Shown: positions 51,362 through 58,269 of the stretch, one piece after another | Position numbering within the stretch: the first letter of the stretch is position 1 | How the letters are laid out: every line of letters begins with the position of its first letter | Source: Micromonospora sp. NBC_01699 | GTDB lineage: Bacteria > Actinomycetota > Actinomycetes > Mycobacteriales > Micromonosporaceae | DNA: 64,000 bases | Direction: 5' to 3' | Assembly: GCF_036250065.1 (NCBI RefSeq) | Contig: NZ_CP109199.1 | Location: forward strand, 7,562,001-7,626,000 | Made by a program: the position numbers and the translations under genes | Notes under the pieces: generated by a model | What the model was told of the DNA's origin: nothing | The model's input: the letters and a program-made list of their open reading frames with translations, nothing else | Databases searched by the model: none

Positions 51362-51805
51362 GTGGACGCGGTGCTCGTCATCAACGCCGACCTCGGCCCA
51401 CTGCACAGAGTCAGTGTTCAGCACGCGATCCGGATGCTCTGCCGCCGGGTCGCCGAAATTCACGAGGCCGAGCCGGACCAGCGGATCGGCATCTTCCCGA
51501 TGCCCCGGGTCGTCCGGCTGGTCCGGTACGTGGTGACCCGTTGGCGGTTCAGCTCCGGGCCGGCCTGGTCCCGTTCGGGAGTGCACCTGCGGGACGCGCA
51601 GCGGTGTGCGTACTGCGAGGGCCGGGCGACCACCATCGACCACGTCCTGCCCCGCTCCCGGGGTGGACGGAACACCTGGAAGAACACGGTCGCGGCGTGT
51701 TACGGCTGCAACCAGCGCAAGGGCGACCGTACGCCGGCCGAGGCGGGCATGCCGCTGCGGTACGAGCCGACGGCCCCGAACTGGGCGGCGCTGGTACGCC
51801 TCTGA
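51362..51805 (+). CDS. HNH endonuclease
   Basis: 147 residues from the GTG at 51362, with GAGGAGG 6 nt upstream. C-terminal HNH domain near 80-125: CAYCEGRATTIDHVLPRSRGGRN with first CxxC, catalytic histidine in IDHVLP, the asparagine/histidine stretch NTWKNTVAACYGCNQRKGDR with the second CxxC. The N-terminus (DAVLVINADLGPLHRVSVQHAIRML) is typical of actinomycete RloB/McrA-like HNH proteins. A DNA nuclease, possibly defence-related, but it is alone here. Confidence 0.9.
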   Translation: MDAVLVINADLGPLHRVSVQHAIRMLCRRVAEIHEAEPDQRIGIFPMPRVVRLVRYVVTRWRFSSGPAWSRSGVHLRDAQRCAYCEGRATTIDHVLPRSRGGRNTWKNTVAACYGCNQRKGDRTPAEAGMPLRYEPTAPNWAALVRL

Positions 51806-51847
51806 CGGCTGCAGCTGTCGAGGCCGACAGAGCACTTTCCGTCAGCG

Positions 51848-51853
51848 TATATT
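51848..51853 (+). promoter_or_regulatory. -10 element, leaderless promoter of the small HTH gene
   Basis: TATATT followed by 6 nt and then GTG 51860. No ribosome binding site is present. The A+T-rich box stands out in this high-G+C stretch. Confidence 0.5.
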
Positions 51854-51859
51854 GACGGC

Positions 51860-52096
51860 GTGTCGGACGAACCACTCCGGGAGCTGCTCGAACTCAGCAC
51901 CGGCCCCGACCCGCTGGGGAGTCTGCGGGCGGCGGCCGAGTTGCGCCGCGGCGTCGAGCGGATGGAGGCGGTGCTCGTCCGCCGGGCCCGGGTGGCCGGT
52001 GCCTCCTGGGCCCAGGTGGCCGAGGCGCTCGGCGTCTCGAAACAGGCCGCCCACCGCAAGTACGGCGGTGGCGGCCTGTTCCACAAGGAGCCGTGA
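51860..52096 (+). CDS. Small helix-turn-helix protein
   Basis: 78 residues from the GTG at 51860. The C-terminal half is a helix-turn-helix: RRARVAGASWAQVAEALGVSKQAAHRKYG, a pattern found in small actinomycete regulators. The N-terminal half is a leucine-rich, probably dimerising helix (LRELLELSTG...LRAAAELRRGVERMEAVL). The gene end is part of a 16-bp tandem duplication across its stop codon. Targets unknown. Confidence 0.75.
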   Translation: MSDEPLRELLELSTGPDPLGSLRAAAELRRGVERMEAVLVRRARVAGASWAQVAEALGVSKQAAHRKYGGGGLFHKEP

Positions 52097-52116
52097 CCTG
52101 AAGGAGTCGTGACCTA
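52085..52116 (+). repeat. 16-bp tandem duplication across the HTH gene end
   Basis: Units at 52085-52100 and 52101-52116 (AAGGAGCCGTGACCTG and AAGGAGTCGTGACCTA). The stop codon TGA lies inside the first unit. The same kind of gene-end duplication occurs at 51051 and between 1726 and 1800. Confidence 0.7.
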
Positions 52117-52120
52117 CGGG

Positions 52121-52996
52121 TCAGCGCACGACGACGCGGCGGGGGCGGCGGGTGAGGGCGAACCCGACCACCCCGGCGACCGCCGCCAGTACGCCACCGG
52201 CGGCGGTCCAGATCCACCGGGACGAGAAGCCGTCGAACCAACCGTCGAACCAACCGAAAAAGAAGCCCTCGTCCTCGTTCGCCGCCTGGGCGGCGGGATC
52301 GGGGCTGGCACTCGCATCCGGCGTGGCGGCGGTACCGCCGGCCGGCAGGATCGCACCGGGCTCGACCGCCGGTACGAGCGGCGTCTTCAGGTCACCGTCC
52401 TCCGGCACGATGTTGTCGTCGTCCACCGCGCCGACCAGCAACTCCACCTGGATCGGCAGGCCGAGGTCCTGCTCGGGCAGCTCGGTGGTGGACAGCCGCA
52501 CGTAGTAGGTGCCGGGCAGCGGGTCCCCGGACCACGGCTCGGCCCACGCCCGTACCTGGCGCAGGATGCAGTTGAGCGCCACCGTCGTGTCGGTGGCGGC
52601 GGCCGTCGGGGCCTGGGCGCCGGCGGTGCACGCCTGCCGGCGGCGCAGCCCGTCGAAGACGTCGACGGTCCAGGTGGACGGGCCGTGCCGGTCCGCCGCC
52701 GGGGGCAGGGTCACGTTGACCGCTACGTCGCTGGTCTGCCCGGCCGAGGCGGCGAAGGACCAGTAGAGGTAGTCGCCGGTCGACCCGGCGACGTTGACCG
52801 GCTGGCCGGCGGTGATCCCGGTGGCGGTGAGGAACGAGGTGCCGGCCTTGGTCACCGTCACCGCGCCCGGTGAGGGCGTCGGCAGCGGCGAGGCCGGAGC
52901 GGCCGACGCCACGCCGGCCGGGAGCAGGATGCCGACGGCCACGGCGACCGCCGTCACGCCGAGCCGCGCCATCGTCGTCGTCTCGGTCGGGGGCAT
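52121..52996 (-). CDS. Secreted, C-terminally membrane-anchored protein (VWA partner)
   Basis: 291 residues. The ATG at 52996 overlaps the stop of the VWA gene by one base, with GGAGGGA 6 nt upstream. Signal peptide about 1-32, then a Pro/Ser linker, an extracellular beta-rich domain (WSFAASAGQTSDVAVNVTLPP, STWTVDVFDGLRRRQACT) with two cysteines, an Asp/Glu-rich spacer, a repeated GWFDGWFDGF motif, and a C-terminal TM (IWTAAGGVLAAVAGVVGFAL) with a basic tail. It shares the extracellular topology of the upstream VWA protein. Function unknown. Confidence 0.75.
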   Translation of the reverse strand: MPPTETTTMARLGVTAVAVAVGILLPAGVASAAPASPLPTPSPGAVTVTKAGTSFLTATGITAGQPVNVAGSTGDYLYWSFAASAGQTSDVAVNVTLPPAADRHGPSTWTVDVFDGLRRRQACTAGAQAPTAAATDTTVALNCILRQVRAWAEPWSGDPLPGTYYVRLSTTELPEQDLGLPIQVELLVGAVDDDNIVPEDGDLKTPLVPAVEPGAILPAGGTAATPDASASPDPAAQAANEDEGFFFGWFDGWFDGFSSRWIWTAAGGVLAAVAGVVGFALTRRPRRVVVR

Positions 52997-54279
52997 CAGT
53001 TCTCCCTCCAGGTGGCGACCCACCAGCGGGTCAGCCAGCCGGCGATCAGGCCGGTGAGCAGACCGGCGATGGTCAGCAACGCCAGCAGCACCCAGCCCCG
53101 GCCGAGGCCCGGACTGTTCGGCGCGGGCGAGAAGTCGACCACGTCGATGGTCAGCTCGACCGGCATGCCGGGCACCTGGGCTGCGGCGTTCTGGGCCGAG
53201 AAGGAGTTGCTGACCACCAGGCAGACGGTGGGTGTCTCGGCGACCGTGCCGGCACCCTCGGTCGGTTCCTCGCTGGGCTCCTCGTCCGGTTCCGACGCCG
53301 ACCAGCGCAGACCGGTGGAGAGCACATCCGTACGACCGCTGCCGGCGTCGGTGCCCCGGACCAGTTCCCGGCCGTCGGCGGCGGTGGCCCGCAGCAGTAC
53401 GCCGTAGTCACGGTTGAGCGGGCGGTCCAGGGCGACGCTCACCGAGGCGCGCAGTTCCTGGTCGGCCCGAACCGGCACCCGGTAGTAGCGGTGTTCGGAG
53501 AACTTCTCCCGGTCGGTGTAGACACCGGGGCTCAGGATCGGCGCGTCACCGCACGCGCCGGCGCCGGTGACCTGCGCCGGGGTCTGGGTGTAGGTGTCCT
53601 TCGCCCGGTCGACCAGTTGTTTGATCCGGCTACTGAGCTGCTCGACGCTGTTCGCCGAGGTGTACGTTCCGCCGGTCGCGGCGGCGATGCAGACGAGCTG
53701 CTTGCGTACCTTTTCGTCCGGGGCCAGGCCGAGTGTGTCGACCACCAGGTGGGTGCCCTGGGCGGCGAGTTCCCGGGCGACCTCGCACGGGTCGGGCGGT
53801 GCGCAGGTGTCCTCACCGTCGGTGATGAGCACGATCCGGCGGGTCGTCCCGCCGGTGCCGAGATCCCGGGCGGCGCCGCGCAGCGCGAGCCCGACCGGGG
53901 TGAATCCGGTGGGGCGCAGCCCGGCGATCGCGGCCTTGGCCTGTTCCCGGTTGACCGGGCCGACCGGCACGATCTGCTGGGTGTCCTGGCAGCCGATCTT
54001 CTTGTCGTCGCCGGGATAGGTGGCGCCGAGCACCCGGATGCCGAGTTCGGTCTCGTCCGGGAGGGCATCCACCACCTCGTGGAACGCCTCCTGCGCGACG
54101 GCGATCCGGGTGCGGCCGCCGATGTCGTTGGCCCGCATCGACCCGCTCACGTCGAGCACAAGCTCCACTTTGGGCGGTTCGGAGGTGGGTTCTTCGGCCG
54201 AGGCCGGTGGAATGCCAAGGGGTGTAAGGGCGGCCAGTAGTCCTAAGAGGACCGCGATGGACCGTCTCATGATGATCAC
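52996..54279 (-). CDS. Secreted membrane-anchored von Willebrand factor A protein
   Basis: 427 residues. Signal peptide about 1-28. VWA domain about 36-230 with the full MIDAS: LVLDVSGSMRAND (DxSxS) near 41, the threonine in TGFTPVG near 124, and ITDGEDTC near 150. A beta domain follows (EHRYYRVPVRADQELRASVSV), then a C-terminal TM near 395-420 (GWVLLALLTIAGLLTGLIAG). GTG 54279 is preceded by TAGGAT 6 nt away (leaderless). It is translationally coupled to the secreted partner at 52996; together they may form a surface complex. Confidence 0.85.
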   Translation of the reverse strand: MIIMRRSIAVLLGLLAALTPLGIPPASAEEPTSEPPKVELVLDVSGSMRANDIGGRTRIAVAQEAFHEVVDALPDETELGIRVLGATYPGDDKKIGCQDTQQIVPVGPVNREQAKAAIAGLRPTGFTPVGLALRGAARDLGTGGTTRRIVLITDGEDTCAPPDPCEVARELAAQGTHLVVDTLGLAPDEKVRKQLVCIAAATGGTYTSANSVEQLSSRIKQLVDRAKDTYTQTPAQVTGAGACGDAPILSPGVYTDREKFSEHRYYRVPVRADQELRASVSVALDRPLNRDYGVLLRATAADGRELVRGTDAGSGRTDVLSTGLRWSASEPDEEPSEEPTEGAGTVAETPTVCLVVSNSFSAQNAAAQVPGMPVELTIDVVDFSPAPNSPGLGRGWVLLALLTIAGLLTGLIAGWLTRWWVATWREN

Positions 54280-54285
54280 GCCAGG

Positions 54286-54291
54286 ATCCTA
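54286..54291 (-). promoter_or_regulatory. -10 element, leaderless promoter of the VWA gene
   Basis: TAGGAT on the minus strand, six bases upstream of GTG 54279, with no SD. Supports 54279 as start rather than the internal ATG at 54270. Confidence 0.45.
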
Positions 54292-54407
54292 GTGAGCATC
54301 GAATGGGCGGTCTCAGTGGTATCGACCGATTCCGACAGCCGGTAGCGGCCCTGGTTGAGACCACAAAGCAGGTGCCCGGCAGTCCGTTGTCATGCCACGA
54401 TCTGCCG

Positions 54408-55058
54408 ATGCGGGAGGGGCCGGGACCGGGGGCGGTGCGCAAGTATCCGCGTACCCATCACCTGCCCGACTCGCCGGGTGCGACCGGCGACGATCGGATG
54501 GTCACCGATCTCGACGGGCTGACCGGCGAACTCGTGGTGACCGAGAAGATGGACGGCGGCAACGTCACCTTCACCCGCGACCTGATGTACGCCCGCTCGG
54601 TCGACTCGGGCACGCACGCCTGGGACCGCCCGGCAAAGGCGCTCTGGGCGCGGGTGGCGCACGAGATCCCGGACGGCTGGCGGGTCTGCGGCGAGTCGAT
54701 GTGGGCTCGGCGCAGCGTCGCGTACACCGATCTGCCCGGTGTTTTCCTGGTTTTCGCCGTCTGGGACGGCACGCACACGCTGCGCGGCTGGGACGAGACC
54801 GCCGAGTGGGCGGCGCTGCTGGACCTGCCGCTGGTGCCCGTGCTCTATCGCGGCACCGACCTGGCGACGGCCCGCGCGGCCTGGTCGCGGCAGCGCGACG
54901 CCGACTACTCGGAGGGCTTCGTCGTGCGCACGGCCGCGCCCCTCCCGGAGGCCGAGTTCGGCCGCCAGGTCGCCAAATGGGTACGCGCGCAGCACGTGCG
55001 CACCCCGGCGACCTGGCGACACCGGGACGACTTCGCGGTCAACGGCTTCGTCCGCTGA
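54408..55058 (+). CDS. RNA ligase family protein (T4 Rnl2-like)
   Basis: 216 residues from the ATG at 54408; the frame is open from 54303, so the start is not certain. Nucleotidyltransferase motifs: nucleophile lysine in VVTEKMDGGNVTF (K47), RVCGESMWARRSVAY (motif III), SEGFVVRT near 171 (motif IV), and VAKWVR near 191 (motif V). The protein is about 100 residues shorter than T4 Rnl2, so the C-terminal domain is minimal. It probably seals RNA ends, for example in repair after nuclease damage. It converges on the immunity-like gene. Confidence 0.85.
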   Translation: MREGPGPGAVRKYPRTHHLPDSPGATGDDRMVTDLDGLTGELVVTEKMDGGNVTFTRDLMYARSVDSGTHAWDRPAKALWARVAHEIPDGWRVCGESMWARRSVAYTDLPGVFLVFAVWDGTHTLRGWDETAEWAALLDLPLVPVLYRGTDLATARAAWSRQRDADYSEGFVVRTAAPLPEAEFGRQVAKWVRAQHVRTPATWRHRDDFAVNGFVR

Positions 55059-55071
55059 CCGCAACGGTCAG
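55055..55071. terminator. Small symmetric hairpin over two convergent stop codons
   Basis: CTGACCG at 55055-55061, a 3-nt loop, and its complement at 55065-55071. It covers the RNA ligase stop codon on the plus strand and the stop codon of the convergent gene on the minus strand. The spacing is unusually compact, and it may terminate or pause both transcripts. Confidence 0.4.
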
Positions 55072-55649
55072 TTGGTGGCGGTGAACCGGACCCGCAGCCG
55101 GTGCGACCGGATCATCTCCACCAGGCGCGGACTGCACACCATGGTCCGGAAACGGGCGTCACGGGCGATCAGGAACTCGTCGGCGTACTCCTCACGGAAG
55201 AACGGCTCGGTCAGGATCGGCGTCCCGCCGCCGGCCGGTGCCCGCTGCCGGGACCGGGCCTCGTCGATCAGTGGCAGCACGGTCTTCACCCGCGCCACCG
55301 AGTAGTCGTCGTACTCCTCGTCCTGGCAGCGCACCAGGCAGCGGTGGAACTCCAGATCCCCGGCCAGCTCCGCACCGAGCGCCGAGACGAAGGCGGCGGA
55401 GAAGATCGGAATCCGTACGCTCGCGGTCAGGTAGTCCGCCTCCCGGACCAGTCGTACGGGCAGGCCGTCCTGGGCCCGCGCGACCACGTTCGTGTGCCGC
55501 AGGAAGCCGTCGTCGCCATTGTTGTCCACGAAGTACGAGGTGAGCCGGTGACTGGTGCCCGGACTCGGCTGGCCCGTCCGGGCCGAGACGAAGTCAAGCA
55601 GACCCGGCACCCGGGCCAGCGTGGGCGAGGTGAGGTAGTGGTAGGTCAC
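55068..55649 (-). CDS. Immunity-like hypothetical protein
   Basis: 193 residues from the GTG at 55649, two bases after a 14-codon ORF; an ATG at 55691 in frame is the alternative start. Soluble, acidic-basic mixed protein with FHRCLVRCQDEEYDDYSVARVKTVLPLIDEARS and ARDARFRTMVCSPRLVEMIRSHRLRVRFTAT at the end. The C-terminal pattern (DARF...SPRLVEMI...L.VRF) loosely resembles Imm11/Imm43-type immunity proteins, which is a weak match. No toxin gene is adjacent, so the role is open. Confidence 0.5.
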   Translation of the reverse strand: MTYHYLTSPTLARVPGLLDFVSARTGQPSPGTSHRLTSYFVDNNGDDGFLRHTNVVARAQDGLPVRLVREADYLTASVRIPIFSAAFVSALGAELAGDLEFHRCLVRCQDEEYDDYSVARVKTVLPLIDEARSRQRAPAGGGTPILTEPFFREEYADEFLIARDARFRTMVCSPRLVEMIRSHRLRVRFTATN

Positions 55650-55650
55650 G

Positions 55651-55695
55651 TCAGATCCGCTCCAGGGCGAATTCGGCCTTCGGCAGGTCATGCAT
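55651..55695 (-). other. 14-codon leader ORF coupled to the immunity-like gene
   Basis: ATG 55695 encodes MHDLPKAEFALERI and stops with TGA (55653-55651), one base before GTG 55649. A TAGCCT -10 element (55702-55707) lies 6 nt before the ATG, so this could be a leaderless leader peptide with coupled reinitiation at the GTG. The overlapping frame from ATG 55691 is a rival start for the main gene. Confidence 0.3.
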
Positions 55696-55791
55696 CCCCA
55701 AAGGCTACCGACCGTTTCGGCGTACCGACCCACAGGCGATGTCGTACGAGCGTCCGGAACCGGCCGATCAGCCCTGGACGGCCTCGAACCG

Positions 55792-56028
55792 CTACAGCAG
55801 GTGTACCCGTTCGGTGCCACCGTCCGGCTGCACCACGGTCAGACTCCCGCCTCCGCTCGCCGTCAGTTCCAGCACGAAGTTGTGGACGATGAGCGCCCGG
55901 TTGATCGTGTCCGTCTTGGTGTCCCTGGTCCGCGCGCACGCGGAGTTCAGGGCGTTCATCGCGCGCGGGTTCAGGTTGACCGTGACCTTCGTCAGGGACC
56001 GATTTGGCTCCGGCTCGGGGTCGGTCAC
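55792..56028 (-). CDS. Ribbon-helix-helix-like small protein
   Basis: 78 residues from the GTG at 56028, overlapping the stop of the 55-residue gene by 4 nt. The pattern KVTVNLNPRAMNALNSACARTRDTKTDTINRAL matches an RHH/CopG-like DNA-binding segment (one strand and two helices), followed by a hydrophobic helix and a beta hairpin (SLTVVQPDGGTERVHLL). It probably forms a dimer. Together with the upstream tiny gene it forms a two-gene unit downstream of the XRE-type regulator. Confidence 0.6.
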   Translation of the reverse strand: MTDPEPEPNRSLTKVTVNLNPRAMNALNSACARTRDTKTDTINRALIVHNFVLELTASGGGSLTVVQPDGGTERVHLL

Positions 56029-56192
56029 GGGGTCACGGCGGCCAGCAGGATCGGCACCACCACGGTCGCCTTGCCGCCGGCCCGCCGCCGGAGCGCCCAG
56101 GCCAACTGTTCGCACCCGTCCGGGCGGCACTGCGGGCACCGGCGCTCACCGAGATGCCCGTCAACGGTCCGGGACGCCGCCTTGATCGCCAC
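56025..56192 (-). CDS. 55-residue cysteine-containing protein
   Basis: GTG at 56192 with GGAGG 6 nt upstream and stop at 56027-56025; its stop overlaps the next gene start (GTGA). It encodes MAIKAASRTVDGHLGERRCP followed by QCRPDGCEQLAWALRRRAGG and a hydrophobic end (KATVVVPILLAAVTP). The CxxC plus a third cysteine suggests a metal or disulfide site. Too short to be found by length cut-offs, but the SD and overlap support it. Family unknown. Confidence 0.55.
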   Translation of the reverse strand: MAIKAASRTVDGHLGERRCPQCRPDGCEQLAWALRRRAGGKATVVVPILLAAVTP

Positions 56193-56215
56193 TGCTCACC
56201 TCCGAGTCAGGTGGA

Positions 56216-56260
56216 GCGCGGGACGTGACCGATGCGGGCCAGCTCGGCCACGTCCCGCGC
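56216..56260 (-). other. Hairpin in the 5' region of the tiny-gene operon
   Basis: Perfect 12-bp arms: GCGCGGGACGTG at 56216-56227 and its complement at 56249-56260, with a 21-nt loop. It lies 24 nt upstream of GTG 56192 in the transcript. An attenuator or a structure guarding the ribosome site is possible. Confidence 0.5.
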
Positions 56261-56409
56261 CCCCTACGCCCAGCCGGCACGGTGGCACCAGCAGGGCGCG
56301 AACGGGCAGGCGCGGCGAGGTGAACGGCTACGAGGTACAGAAGGGCCCTCTCGGTGCGACACTTCACCGCGCCTGTGCAGTCACGGTAGGTATCGGCGTT
56401 GGTAGCCAG

Positions 56410-56426
56410 GGGTACGTGGTGTACCC
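56410..56426. promoter_or_regulatory. Operator-like palindrome GGGTAC-N5-GTACCC, upstream of the tiny genes
   Basis: Matches the palindrome in front of the XRE-type regulator (57691-57711). It lies 17 nt after the regulator gene ends and about 220 nt before GTG 56192, on the 5' side of the tiny-gene unit. A half site GTACCC follows at about 56437. Likely bound by the adjacent regulator. Confidence 0.6.
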
Positions 56427-56442
56427 GGTTACGGATGTACCC

Positions 56443-57675
56443 CTACAGGTAGACGCCCGCTCGTTCAGCCAGCTCGACTGCGTCCGCGCGCACCGAGGCA
56501 GGCGCCTCCGTCGCCAACCTGGTCAGCAGATCCCGGGCCGCCGGCGAGTACCGAACCGTTTCGGGTGAGGTCGCGTCCGCTTTGCTCAGCAGGTGCAGGC
56601 TCGCTTCGGACGCGCCTTCGAGATCGGCACTGCGGGCCAACTCGACGTAGTGGCGACCCCGGCGCTCCGTCGACGGGATGGTGGCCGGGTCCAACGCGTG
56701 CGACCGCCGCTGAGCCTCGTCCGGGTTGCCGAGGTCCACGGCACACATCACCGCGTACACCTCAACCAGCGGTCGGGACACCCTGGTCCGGAGGCCCACG
56801 TAGTCCGCCGGCAGCGCCCGGTGCACGACGTCTCGGGCGGACTCCCAGTCGGCCCACGCGCCCTGGTCGCCAGTCCGCGCTCGCGTCAACGCGGAACACA
56901 GGTACAGGTCAGCCAGCATCTCGGCGTACTCGACCGGCCCGTCCGCGACTCGGGGTTCGATCAGGTCCCGCGCATCCCGCAGGCGCTCGATCGCCTCGTC
57001 ACCGCGACCCGTGGACCGGAGCAGGTGCGCCGCGTACCAGATGGCGTGGGCCAGGGCCAGCGGGTCGTCAGCGTCGAGGGCGGCCGCCATGCCCCGATCG
57101 ACGGTCAGGTACACCAGCTCCCGGTCGCCGTGCCACGCCAGGTACGCCTGTGCGAGGTGGTACGACTGGGCGAGCAGAGCCAGGGCGGCCCGTCGTTCGG
57201 ACCCCTCGTGGAGCCGTGCCGCCCGTTGGGTGGCGTCGAGCAGGCCGGGCAGCAGCGTCCCAACCTCCGTGCGCTGGTGACGGGACGTGTGCCAGGTTCG
57301 CCATCCGGCGTCGGTTGCGCCGCGCAGGTAGTTGGTGGTGGCCGGCTCACCGCTCACGGTGATGTGCCAGGCGGTCAGCGCTCGGCGCACGTCCTCGACG
57401 GCCGGGTGGCTGGGGCGACCGTCGAGAGACAGGGTGACCGCCGGCCCGAAGAGGTCGCCGAGGTCTCTGACGCCGAGGTGCGGGGCGAGTTGCTGAGCGG
57501 CGCGGAGGGTCAGGCTCCGCTTGCCGTTCTCGATGAACTTGACGGTGGTGGGCGAGAGGCTGGCCAGTCCGGCAAGGCGTTCACGGGAGAGCCCCGTCGC
57601 TCGCCGGAGACGTTCCACTCGCTGTCCCGGTGTGGGCTGTGTCGGCTCGGCTTTGGGCTGTGTCGGCTCGGCCAT
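56443..57675 (-). CDS. XRE-type regulator with helical (TPR-like) sensor domain
   Basis: 410 residues from the ATG at 57675, placed by GAGG 6 nt upstream. An N-terminal XRE helix-turn-helix follows a short EPTQP repeat: GQRVERLRRATGLSRERLAGLASLSPTTVKFIENGKRSL (about 14-55). The rest (about 120-400) is all-helical with alternating small residues, like tetratricopeptide sensor domains in peptide-responsive repressors. The operator palindrome sits at 57691-57711, 16 nt before the start, so it is probably autoregulated. It may also control the tiny genes downstream. Confidence 0.8.
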   Translation of the reverse strand: MAEPTQPKAEPTQPTPGQRVERLRRATGLSRERLAGLASLSPTTVKFIENGKRSLTLRAAQQLAPHLGVRDLGDLFGPAVTLSLDGRPSHPAVEDVRRALTAWHITVSGEPATTNYLRGATDAGWRTWHTSRHQRTEVGTLLPGLLDATQRAARLHEGSERRAALALLAQSYHLAQAYLAWHGDRELVYLTVDRGMAAALDADDPLALAHAIWYAAHLLRSTGRGDEAIERLRDARDLIEPRVADGPVEYAEMLADLYLCSALTRARTGDQGAWADWESARDVVHRALPADYVGLRTRVSRPLVEVYAVMCAVDLGNPDEAQRRSHALDPATIPSTERRGRHYVELARSADLEGASEASLHLLSKADATSPETVRYSPAARDLLTRLATEAPASVRADAVELAERAGVYL

Positions 57676-57690
57676 CTCGCACCTCATCGA

Positions 57691-57711
57691 TTGGGTACAT
57701 CGTGTACCCAA
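57691..57711. promoter_or_regulatory. Perfect operator palindrome before the XRE-type gene
   Basis: TTGGGTACA, three bases, TGTACCCAA: 9-bp arms, core GGGTAC-N5-GTACCC. It lies 16 nt before the regulator start codon, where a bound repressor would block initiation. The same core recurs at 56410. Confidence 0.7.
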
Positions 57712-57758
57712 CGGTACGCCCGAGGCGGCCGGCTCTGTACCCCCCGCTCGCCCGGAGG

Positions 57759-57789
57759 TTGTTGACCTTTGATCGACATCCGTCAACAA
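57759..57789. promoter_or_regulatory. Inverted repeat upstream of the XRE-type gene
   Basis: TTGTTGAC at 57759-57766 and its complement GTCAACAA at 57782-57789, with a 15-nt spacer. The arms contain TTGAC, a typical -35 sequence. Possibly overlapping promoter or a second binding site, but it differs from the GGGTAC operators. Confidence 0.3.
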
Positions 57790-57875
57790 GTCGCTAAGCG
57801 AGTGGTCGTTGAGCATTCTGCGGTTCGCCTCCCCCGGGAGGCTTACCGACATTTATGCAGGTGATGGGCAATCTG

Positions 57876-57949
57876 AGCCCCCGGCCGGGATCGAACCGGC
57901 GACATCTCGCTTACAAGGCGAGTGCTCTGGCCAGCTGAGCTACAGGGGC
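57876..57949 (-). tRNA. tRNA-Thr (anticodon TGT)
   Basis: Full cloverleaf on the minus strand: acceptor GCCCCTG pairs with CGGGGGC (one wobble), T-arm GCCGG-TTCGATC-CCGGC, and a seven-base anticodon loop CTTGTAA with anticodon TGT at 57913-57915, reading ACA. CCA is not encoded. The 3' end faces the regulator and tiny-gene cluster (56025-57675), a usual place for integrated elements, though no att copy or integrase was seen. Confidence 0.95.
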
Positions 57950-58269
57950 AGTGTTCCGGGGTCAGCATAGCCAGTGTGGTGCCGATCCCATCGTCGCCAC
58001 GGTCCCGGACGCCAAGTTCGGCACATTCGCCATACCCATTGATGTCCTGCCGTGCCCTGATGCCCGAAATGTGAGTCGCCCACGCGTCTCCGTACGCCTC
58101 TGACCTTGGCAGGTCGGGCCGGGCGGATTACGGTGGCGTGACACGGACGACACGCCGACCACCCCAATGGCTCCGGCGCGTCGCCCGGACCGGAGCGGCC
58201 CCCCGCTCCGGTGGCTCCTTCACTCGGATCGTCCGGCACGTTCCTGCCGGTGAAAGGAAGCGCTTCACC
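57950..58269 (+). other. Upstream region of the MsiK-like gene, no gene seen
   Basis: Separates tRNA-Thr from the MsiK-like ATPase. No second structured RNA or coding frame with support was found; the frame open from 58138 lacks a ribosome site. The right end holds a LacI-type operator-like palindrome overlapping the AGGAAG ribosome site. Confidence 0.4.
58250..58268. promoter_or_regulatory. LacI-type operator-like palindrome over the MsiK-like ribosome site
   Basis: Core GAAGCGCTTC at 58257-58266 within outer GTGAA...TTCAC arms (58250-58268). AAGCGCTT is the usual core of LacI-family sugar repressor operators. It overlaps the SD and sits 4 nt before the ATG at 58270, so it may act on transcription or, if transcribed, on initiation. 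Confidence 0.4.

Noticed and set aside
56161-56367. 68-codon minus-strand frame overlapping the 55-codon gene start
   Set aside because: It overlaps the better-supported 55-codon gene by about 30 nt and becomes low complexity after its first 25 residues; no SD was seen.
55792-57949. Complete integrative element at tRNA-Thr
   Set aside because: No integrase, replication gene or duplicated tRNA end was found; only a regulatory cluster is supported.
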